A model generated the notes under the pieces. That model ran no database searches and was not told where the DNA came from. It saw only the letters and a program-made list of their open reading frames with translations. A stretch of DNA of 5,270 nt, taken from NCBI GenBank assembly GCA_900552295.1, contig URZB01000127.1:1-5270 (forward strand), written 5' to 3'. Origin of the DNA: an uncultured Collinsella sp. Its GTDB lineage: Bacteria > Actinomycetota > Coriobacteriia > Coriobacteriales > Coriobacteriaceae. Positions 1 through 5,270 of the stretch are shown one piece after another. Within the stretch, counting starts at the first letter, position 1; each line of letters starts with the position of its first letter. Made by a program: the position numbers and the translations under genes.

Positions 1-1350
<1,350 letters not shown>

Positions 1351-1353
1351 ATA

Positions 1354-1366
1354 CCCCTCTCCTCTC
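1354..1366 (-). promoter_or_regulatory. Ribosome binding site of nifJ
   Basis: A purine run, GAGAGGAGAGGGG on the minus strand, contains AGGAG at 1363-1359, 8 bases before the ATG at 1350. It is a strong Shine-Dalgarno sequence and fixes the nifJ start. Confidence 0.85.
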
Positions 1367-1382
1367 ATATAGGTATACAGGC

Positions 1383-1398
1383 CCCGGCGATCGCCGGG
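1383..1398. promoter_or_regulatory. Perfect 16-bp palindrome CCCGGCGATCGCCGGG upstream of nifJ
   Basis: Both halves of CCCGGCGA/TCGCCGGG match perfectly with no spacer, centred between 1390 and 1391, about 40 bases before the nifJ ATG. TATACC (1377-1372) and TATATG (1371-1366) on the minus strand lie just downstream and could be weak -10 elements. In that case the dyad would sit in the promoter spacer as an operator. There is no good -35 at the right distance, so that promoter is doubtful. As RNA it could fold only as a hairpin with a few unpaired central bases. The symmetry is observed; the role is inferred. Confidence 0.5.
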
Positions 1399-1602
1399 AT
1401 GTTGGCGTGATGGGATTTACGCTGTTGCTTCCAATCATCTGGCAGGCAGGCTCAGCAGCAGGTACGTGGCGTGGAGAGAAGACATGCCGAGGCGAGGGGC
1501 AGCTGATACGCCCCACAGACTCGACCGCCCGTCTTGCACATGACCGAGCGCCGCAAAGGCCGCATGCCGGATGCTCCCGGGCACACCCCGGCGATGGGAA
1601 GC

Positions 1603-1629
1603 GCCCGCAACGGAAATCCGCATGCGGGC
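1603..1629. other. 27-base two-tier hairpin at the expected 5' end of the nifJ transcript
   Basis: The outer stem pairs GCCCGCA (1603-1609) with TGCGGGC (1623-1629). The inner stem pairs CGGA (1611-1614) with TCCG (1617-1620), probably as CGG/CCG around a four-base loop. On the minus strand it begins 2 bases after the TACAAT box (1637-1632), so it would sit at or near the mRNA 5' end. It is not followed by a T-run on the minus strand. On the plus strand TTATTGT follows, which is weak, and no plus-strand gene needs a terminator. I therefore do not call it a terminator. Confidence 0.4.
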
Positions 1630-1631
1630 TT

Positions 1632-1690
1632 ATTGTACCCCGCCGTTAAGTGTAATTTCGACAAATATAGGCGGGCGGTAAAGGTTTACC
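1632..1690 (-). promoter_or_regulatory. Putative nifJ promoter region with a GGTAAA/TTTACC operator-like dyad
   Basis: This is the only AT-rich patch in a GC-rich intergenic region. On the minus strand it contains two -10-like boxes: TATATT (1669-1664) and TACAAT (1637-1632), each one base off TATAAT. No good TTGACA lies 16-18 bases upstream of either; TTGTCG before TACAAT is 21 bases away. The perfect inverted repeat GGTAAA-GG-TTTACC occupies 1677-1690, where the -35 of the TATATT box would be. A wider pair, GGCGGT (1674-1679) with ACCGCC (1698-1703), overlaps it. A weak -35 with a dyad over it would fit regulation by an activator or repressor. The motifs are seen; promoter function is inferred. 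Confidence 0.4.
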
Positions 1691-1752
1691 TCGGGTGACC
1701 GCCAAAGGCCAGAATGGTCCCTCCATCCCCGGACGACTGGCTCTGACGCGCC

Positions 1753-1801
1753 AAGGAGTGTCCCCAAGTACCGGCAGGAAAGGAACGTCCCTATCTGCCG
1801 G
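1753..1801 (-). repeat. REP-like element: paired GGGAC-NN-TCCTT copies around a CCGGCAG/CTGCCGG hairpin
   Basis: Read on the minus strand, GGGACGTTCCTT (1791-1780) and GGGACACTCCTT (1764-1753) match at 10 of 12 positions and lie 27 bases apart in the same orientation. The arms CCGGCAG (1801-1795) and CTGCCGG (1777-1771) form a 7-bp stem, and the first copy lies in its loop. Inside the loop AGG can pair with CCT. The hairpin begins at the base after the stop codon of the FHA gene. No T-run follows, so it is not a standard intrinsic terminator, though it could protect or end the operon mRNA. I associate dispersed GGGAC...TCCTT repeats with gut Actinobacteria from memory only. Confidence 0.5.
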
Positions 1802-2740
1802 CTAGAGGGCACCGAAGAGAATGGCGTAGGTAGTGGATTCGCCGAGCTTGAGCTCGTCGCCGGGATTGAGTTGGGCGGAACGGCCGGGCTCGACCTGAAT
1901 GCAGACGCGCGTGGCCCCGTTTACCACCACGGTTCCGTTGGTGGACGACAAGTCCTCGACATGCCAGATATTTTGAGCATCGCACCAGATATGGGCATGG
2001 CGGGCCGAGACGTCGTCACCGACGTCGGTGATGTCGCCCTCCCCCGTTGCCAGCGCGCCGATCTCAACACCTTCCTCACTCGGCTGAATCCAGCGCGGGG
2101 CGCTCACCACGTAGCCGTTTTGCACGCGCAGCAGTCCCAGCGGATGCGCCGGCGCGACCTCGTGCTCGCCCGCGACCGAAGATGTGCTCAGCGAGCGCGG
2201 CGTCGACGTGGCGCCGCCACAGGTCGCATGAGCGTAGTCGATGGCATAGGTCACCGACGAACGTACATCTGCCGAGCAACCCACGGCGACAAACAGCACC
2301 AGGATGGCCTCGGCGCGTTCGGCGGGCATGAGTTCAGCCGCCTGCGACAGGCGCTCGAGCGCATTGCGATAGAGATTCGTGTCCTGGTGGCATTCCTCGA
2401 GTGCCCGCACCATGGACACGCCAGCGGGGCCGCACACCATATTGGTCACGGCCGCGGCGTCCATGGGATTGCGACGGCGCAGGGCCAGCTGCGACATAAT
2501 GCGCGCGGCCGAGGTGCCGTAATCGGCAAAATAACGTTCCTGAAGCGTGCCGACCGGCGCGCGCACGATAAAGCGCGAAACCCAGGAGCGATCGGCGGCA
2601 CGGCTCTGCGGACTACGGCCGTCGGCGAGTGGGCGGCTCGAGAGCACCAGGCCGCAAAGTTCGATATGGCTCAGGTGCGCTGCGCGCTTAAAGATGTCAA
2701 ACATTGCCCCGCACGGGGTGAGCTCAGCTTGAGAAGCCAT
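1802..2740 (-). CDS. FHA-domain protein with an uncharacterised N-terminal region
   Basis: 312 residues. The C-terminal ~90 residues (about 220-312) form an FHA domain, the phosphothreonine-binding fold found beside bacterial Ser/Thr kinases. Visible motifs are IG (227-228), VSARHAHI (244-251, with Ser245 and His248), DLSSTNGT (263-270, with Asn268), VNG (273-275) and PGDELKLG (293-300). One oddity is that the Arg usually following the first Gly is Ala229, which may weaken or alter phosphopeptide binding. Residues 1-200 match no family I recognise. They are mostly helical-looking, carry several cysteines (10, 29, 103, 117, 155, 174) and have a short hydrophobic stretch at 145-155 but no clear membrane helix or signal peptide, so the protein is probably cytoplasmic. 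A short Ser/Thr-rich linker (about 177-190) joins the halves. The start follows AAGGAGGG by 7 bases and lies 3 bases after the kinase stop. The likely role is a reader or substrate of the adjacent kinase. It is the last gene of the operon. Confidence 0.88.
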   Translation of the reverse strand: MASQAELTPCGAMFDIFKRAAHLSHIELCGLVLSSRPLADGRSPQSRAADRSWVSRFIVRAPVGTLQERYFADYGTSAARIMSQLALRRRNPMDAAAVTNMVCGPAGVSMVRALEECHQDTNLYRNALERLSQAAELMPAERAEAILVLFVAVGCSADVRSSVTYAIDYAHATCGGATSTPRSLSTSSVAGEHEVAPAHPLGLLRVQNGYVVSAPRWIQPSEEGVEIGALATGEGDITDVGDDVSARHAHIWCDAQNIWHVEDLSSTNGTVVVNGATRVCIQVEPGRSAQLNPGDELKLGESTTYAILFGAL

Positions 2741-2743
2741 GGC

Positions 2744-4585
2744 TTAGCCCTCCTTGGTCGCAGAGATCGTGTCGGATACTTCGGCCGGCCCGCCAAAGGC
2801 GCGGGCAGCCGCGGCTCCGCCGGCAAGCGGCGTCGCCATGGGAATTTTCGCACGTCGTGCTGACACGACGGGAAGCTCAAAGGCAAACCCCATCGCCAGC
2901 AAAAACCACGTGAGCGCATAGGTTGCAATTATGGCGGCCACCAGGCCACCCGCCACGGCATGCTGGGAAAACACGGCACATGCGAGTGCGGCCAGAGCCG
3001 GAACCTCGCAGGCGGAAAGGGCCAACACGCCCTGCAGGAATCCCGCACGGCGGTCGCGCGCCAAGGCCCCGGCAGCGATGCCCACCATGCCCGGCAGCGC
3101 CAACGCCAGCGCGGCGATAATGGCCGGGAGCTTCCCGGACCACATAAGCGGTCCCACGACGAGCGTCACATGGGCGCCCGACGCCAACAGCGCCGCTGAT
3201 ACCACGACCACAGCCCAAAGCACGCCGCATACCGCCGTCGCACCAACCATCGCCGCACGCCGGGCTGTGTGCCCCGATGCCTCCATCGGGCACGGCATGA
3301 GCGGCTCGGCGCGAAGCGAGCGGGCGACATTTTGCGCATAGTGGTCGCAAAATGCCGAGAGCGCCGCCTCCACCGCAGCCGGCTCGGGACGATCTTCCTG
3401 ATGGCAGGACAGGCAGGCCATCAACACATCGAACAGCTGAGCGTCGACAAACGCCAACGCATCGCGCAGATCCTCGGAATTTGGATCGAGCCCCAGCTGC
3501 TGAGCCTGTTCGGCCGCGGCAAGTGCCACATCGGGCTCGCGTCGCAGCAGTTGCGTCAAGTCGCAGCCGGGCGCGTGGGCGCCGACGGGATAATCGGGCA
3601 GCGTATCCATCTTGAGGCGATAGGGGCTGGCGATATCTCGTGTCTTTTTGCGCGAGCCCGAAGTACCCGACGCACCCGGCGCCACTTCGTACGGCGCGAC
3701 ACCGGCGATGAGCTCGTAGACCGTACTCGCCGCTGCATAGACATCGATCGCCGGCGACATGCGAAGCATGCGCAGGTCGGGGATATCGTCGGTGAGCATC
3801 TCGGGCGGGGCGTAGGCCACCGTCGCGCGGCGCAACGTGGCATAGCGCTCGGTAAACGACGCCTTGCCGCCGGTGCCGGCCACCGCAGAGGCGGGCTCGA
3901 GCGCCAGCGACGAGCCAAAGTCGATCAAGCACAGGTCGAAGGTGCCTTCGGCAAGCTGTCGGTCGAGCGGCAGGCGCGCCGTGCGCACCATTATATTAGC
4001 GGGCGAGATATCACGATGGACGAACCCCTCGCCTACCAAGCTTATGCGGCAGAGCAGATCGAACAGGTCGCGACCCAGGCGCGCCGCCACGAGCGGCGAC
4101 AGACGCCCGGCATCATCTACGGCAAAGCGCGAGCGCAGGCGGGCGAGCGTCTCGCCCTCGACCCACTCCATGACAATCGCGGGCACGCCGTCGACCTCGC
4201 CCCACCCGTATAAGCGGGGAAAGCCCTTAAGGCCCGAAAGGGCACGATGGCATTCATATTCCTCGCGAAACGCCGCCTTGAACTTGGCGACCAGCGCCTC
4301 GTGGGCGACATCGTCATCAAATTCGTCGCGCGTTGGCAAGATGAGCTGCTTGAGCGCCACGGCCTCGCCCTGCGCGTTAACGGCACGCGTCACACGGCCG
4401 ATACCGCCGCGGCGCATGGTGGCGTCATCGGCAAACAGCATCGTAAAACGGCGCAGGTAGGCGGGAAGCTCGTCCGTGCCCAGGGCGACGGCCGGCTCAA
4501 ACCCGTCGACGCGCGCCAGGCGCAAGCCCACCATGGGATCACGGTTGAGCGACTGGGCTACCGTAGAAGCGAGGTCGTTCGTCAT
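2744..4585 (-). CDS. Membrane-anchored eukaryotic-type Ser/Thr protein kinase
   Basis: 613 residues. The protein kinase domain spans about 57-412: Gly-rich loop GGIGRV (60-65), VALK with Lys79, the C-helix with acidic residues at 108-111, hinge VMEWVEGETL (138-147), catalytic loop HRDISPAN (190-197; Asp192, Asn197), DFG (222-224), APPE (259-262), Asp281 in DVYAAAS, and Arg399 in EDRP. All catalytic residues are present, so it should be active. The catalytic loop has Ser in place of the Lys of HRDLKP, a known bacterial variant. An insert at about 300-390 includes a basic SRKKTR (311-316). Four hydrophobic helices follow at about 446-469, 486-508, 515-539 and 545-570. Arginines before the first, after the second (RDRR) and after the fourth predict both ends in the cytoplasm. 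There are no PASTA repeats, so it is not PknB-like outside the cell. The start is the ATG overlapping the upstream stop as ATGA. There is no good Shine-Dalgarno, consistent with translational coupling. An in-frame ATG at 4708 would overlap the upstream gene by 127 bases and is unlikely. Confidence 0.92.
   Translation of the reverse strand: MTNDLASTVAQSLNRDPMVGLRLARVDGFEPAVALGTDELPAYLRRFTMLFADDATMRRGGIGRVTRAVNAQGEAVALKQLILPTRDEFDDDVAHEALVAKFKAAFREEYECHRALSGLKGFPRLYGWGEVDGVPAIVMEWVEGETLARLRSRFAVDDAGRLSPLVAARLGRDLFDLLCRISLVGEGFVHRDISPANIMVRTARLPLDRQLAEGTFDLCLIDFGSSLALEPASAVAGTGGKASFTERYATLRRATVAYAPPEMLTDDIPDLRMLRMSPAIDVYAAASTVYELIAGVAPYEVAPGASGTSGSRKKTRDIASPYRLKMDTLPDYPVGAHAPGCDLTQLLRREPDVALAAAEQAQQLGLDPNSEDLRDALAFVDAQLFDVLMACLSCHQEDRPEPAAVEAALSAFCDHYAQNVARSLRAEPLMPCPMEASGHTARRAAMVGATAVCGVLWAVVVVSAALLASGAHVTLVVGPLMWSGKLPAIIAALALALPGMVGIAAGALARDRRAGFLQGVLALSACEVPALAALACAVFSQHAVAGGLVAAIIATYALTWFLLAMGFAFELPVVSARRAKIPMATPLAGGAAAARAFGGPAEVSDTISATKEG
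2748..2755 (-). promoter_or_regulatory. Ribosome binding site of the FHA gene, inside the kinase 3' end
   Basis: AAGGAGGG lies in the last codons of the kinase gene (Lys-Glu-Gly, then TAA at 2746-2744), 7 bases before the FHA ATG at 2740. It fixes that start and implies translation on a shared mRNA. Confidence 0.85.
4582..4585 (-). other. ATGA stop/start overlap coupling the linker protein gene to the kinase gene
   Basis: On the minus strand the kinase ATG (4585-4583) shares two bases with the upstream TGA (4584-4582). The bases just before it show no clear Shine-Dalgarno sequence, so the kinase is probably translated by ribosomes finishing the upstream gene. Confidence 0.85.
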
Positions 4586-5270
4586 AGGGCGATCGCCGCC
4601 ACATTGGTGTTGAAGTTGTTGAGCGCGACGTCGTCGTTGCCGTAGTGCCCAACCCATTGGCACAGGTTGGTATAGCAGCCCCACAGATTGGCATACTGCC
4701 GATACCACTTAGATTTGGTCGAGAACCTTTGTCGACCGAACTCGGCACGGATAACAAACATGTCATTCGCCAGGGTGTCGCACGGTCCGGTATCGCCCGT
4801 GGCGTTATAGGTCGACACCACGCTATTGGCGCGGGCGACATAGCCATCGAGCATATTGTATTTGGTCACGAGCCAGCTGTGGATACTCTCTTCCTCGGCA
4901 GCCGAGAGACCACCCGAGCCCGCGTCCCCGCCGGCACCGCCGTCCGTCGAGCCATCACCCGAAGATCCACCGCCAGAGGCGGAGCCCGAACCGGAACCGC
5001 CGCCCGAGCCCGCCGAACCGGCGCCAGAACCGGACCCGTCCGAGCCGCCGGGCTTACCCGTCTGCTGCGTATCCTGCTCTTTCTGCTGCTCCGCCTTGTT
5101 AACGACAGAAGCCACGCTGTTATTGGAAAGCTTCGTAATAACCTTGGTGTTGGTGAGCACGATGGTCTTGCCGTTTGCCAGCGTGATCTCGTTGGATGCC
5201 CGCTCGCCATCGTCCGCGGGATCGGCGCCAAACACGGTGCGCCCGACCACGCTCGTCCACGCATATCCAG
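4582..5270 (-). CDS. Unrecognised protein with Gly/Ser-rich linker and Cys-containing C-terminal domain (5' end outside window)
   Basis: The frame is open from the right edge to the TGA at 4584-4582, giving 228 visible residues; the true start is outside. A GTG at 5250 could be read as a start, but the frame continues upstream (GYAWTSV) with no stop, so I treat the gene as partial. Numbered from the edge: 1-50 is a beta-like region (NEITL, KTIVLTNTKVITKL); 51-72 is polar and Gln/Glu/Lys-rich; 74-120 is almost only Gly, Ser, Ala and Asp; 121-228 is a compact, probably helical domain with many Trp, Tyr and Asn residues and three cysteines (163, 198, 203). I do not recognise the domain. No membrane helix is visible in this part. 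A flexible linker ahead of a small Cys/Trp domain is common in exported or envelope proteins, but no signal or anchor can be seen here. It is the first visible gene of the kinase/FHA operon and may be that kinase's partner or substrate. Confidence 0.8.
   Translation of the reverse strand, partial: GYAWTSVVGRTVFGADPADDGERASNEITLANGKTIVLTNTKVITKLSNNSVASVVNKAEQQKEQDTQQTGKPGGSDGSGSGAGSAGSGGGSGSGSASGGGSSGDGSTDGGAGGDAGSGGLSAAEEESIHSWLVTKYNMLDGYVARANSVVSTYNATGDTGPCDTLANDMFVIRAEFGRQRFSTKSKWYRQYANLWGCYTNLCQWVGHYGNDDVALNNFNTNVAAIAL
4909..5049 (-). repeat. Low-complexity Gly/Ser-rich coding tract
   Basis: 47 codons (residues 74-120 of the visible fragment) encode nearly only Gly, Ser, Ala and Asp, with one Thr. 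The bases form irregular GGC/GGT/TCC/TCG-type codons rather than an exact tandem repeat, so the tract seems kept for its amino-acid content. It likely works as a flexible spacer between the two parts of the protein. Confidence 0.8.

Larger units (their letters stand above)
1351..1630 (-). other. Putative long structured 5' leader of nifJ (or unassigned small RNA)
   Basis: These 280 bases hold no credible gene. If transcription starts just after the AT-rich patch at about 1632-1670, they form the nifJ leader. Several short inverted repeats are visible: GCCCGCA (1603-1609) with TGCGGGC (1623-1629), enclosing CGGA/TCCG (1611-1614/1617-1620); CCGGG (1577-1581) with CCCGG (1587-1591), loop of 5; GCAT (1562-1565) with ATGC (1571-1574), loop of 5; GGGGC (1496-1500) with GCCCC (1510-1514), loop of 9; and the palindrome at 1383-1398. 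I checked by eye for a TPP riboswitch, a cobalamin riboswitch and SRP RNA and found no convincing match. Short reading frames in both strands here show no recognisable protein and no fitting Shine-Dalgarno that I could support. In GC-rich DNA some hairpins arise by chance, so a conserved RNA is only a possibility. Confidence 0.35.

Noticed and set aside
1560..1630. Cobalamin riboswitch-like pieces on the plus strand (GGGAAG, CCCGCAAC)
   Set aside because: The order and spacing do not match the conserved core, and no gene lies downstream on that strand.
1603..1637. Intrinsic terminator at the GCCCGCA/TGCGGGC hairpin
   Set aside because: There is no T-run on the minus strand, only TTATTGT on the plus strand, and no plus-strand gene to terminate.
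1407..1664. Short frames on both strands in the intergenic region (for example 1407-1649 plus, 1435-1623 minus, 1452-1664 minus)
   Set aside because: They overlap one another and show no fitting Shine-Dalgarno or recognisable protein. Composition looks like non-coding hairpin-rich DNA.
1630..1812. A 60-codon minus-strand frame through the repeat and the promoter patch
   Set aside because: It starts inside the 3' end of the FHA gene and translates the REP-like repeat. There is no sign of coding constraint.
1871..2863. A 330-codon plus-strand frame opposite the FHA and kinase genes
   Set aside because: It is antisense to a frame with clear FHA motifs and crosses a gene boundary. It is Arg/His/Gly-rich in the way of shadow frames.
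2877..3932. A 351-codon minus-strand frame overlapping the kinase in another frame
   Set aside because: It lies fully within the kinase gene in a different frame and its product is Arg/Gly/Cys-rich with no motif.
3269..4213. A 314-codon plus-strand frame opposite the kinase
   Set aside because: The kinase motifs on the minus strand are unambiguous. The plus-strand product is Arg-rich with no domain.
4586..4708. Upstream extension of the kinase to the ATG at 4708
   Set aside because: It would overlap the upstream gene by 127 bases and add an Arg/Gln-rich stretch with no kinase homology. The ATGA start explains the layout better.

Overview
The window is GC-rich (roughly 60-65% by eye). All four genes I can support lie on the minus strand, so it reads from position 5270 down to 1. 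A pyruvate:ferredoxin oxidoreductase with the sequence style of anaerobic gut bacteria, the high GC, and a GGGAC-type intergenic repeat suggest an anaerobic gut actinobacterium of the Coriobacteriia, perhaps near Collinsella. That placement is an inference from sequence style and memory, not a search result.

Layout, in the direction of transcription. (1) 5270-4582: the 3' part of a gene for an unrecognised protein with a polar segment, a long Gly/Ser linker and a compact C-terminal domain with three cysteines. Its beginning lies outside the window. (2) 4585-2744: a eukaryotic-type Ser/Thr protein kinase with a complete set of catalytic motifs, anchored by four C-terminal membrane helices. (3) 2740-1802: a protein with an uncharacterised N-terminal region and a C-terminal FHA (phosphothreonine-reading) domain. 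(4) 1801-1351: 451 bases without a gene, holding a REP-like repeat/hairpin, an AT-rich putative promoter patch with a perfect inverted repeat, and a structured putative leader. (5) 1350-1: the first 450 codons of nifJ (pyruvate:ferredoxin/flavodoxin oxidoreductase), running off the left edge.

The first three genes look like one translationally coupled operon. The kinase start overlaps the upstream stop as ATGA, and the FHA gene starts 3 bases after the kinase stop with its Shine-Dalgarno sequence inside the kinase's last codons. The likely logic is a phospho-signalling module: a membrane kinase, an FHA reader of its products, and an extended linker-bearing partner. The substrates and signal cannot be read from this window. 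nifJ is a separate metabolic unit, with its own promoter region and a Shine-Dalgarno sequence next to its start. The most interesting items are the kinase/FHA/linker-protein cassette, with its uncharacterised domains and an FHA domain lacking the usual Gly-Arg, and the roughly 280-base leader ahead of nifJ. Nothing here proves a new system.
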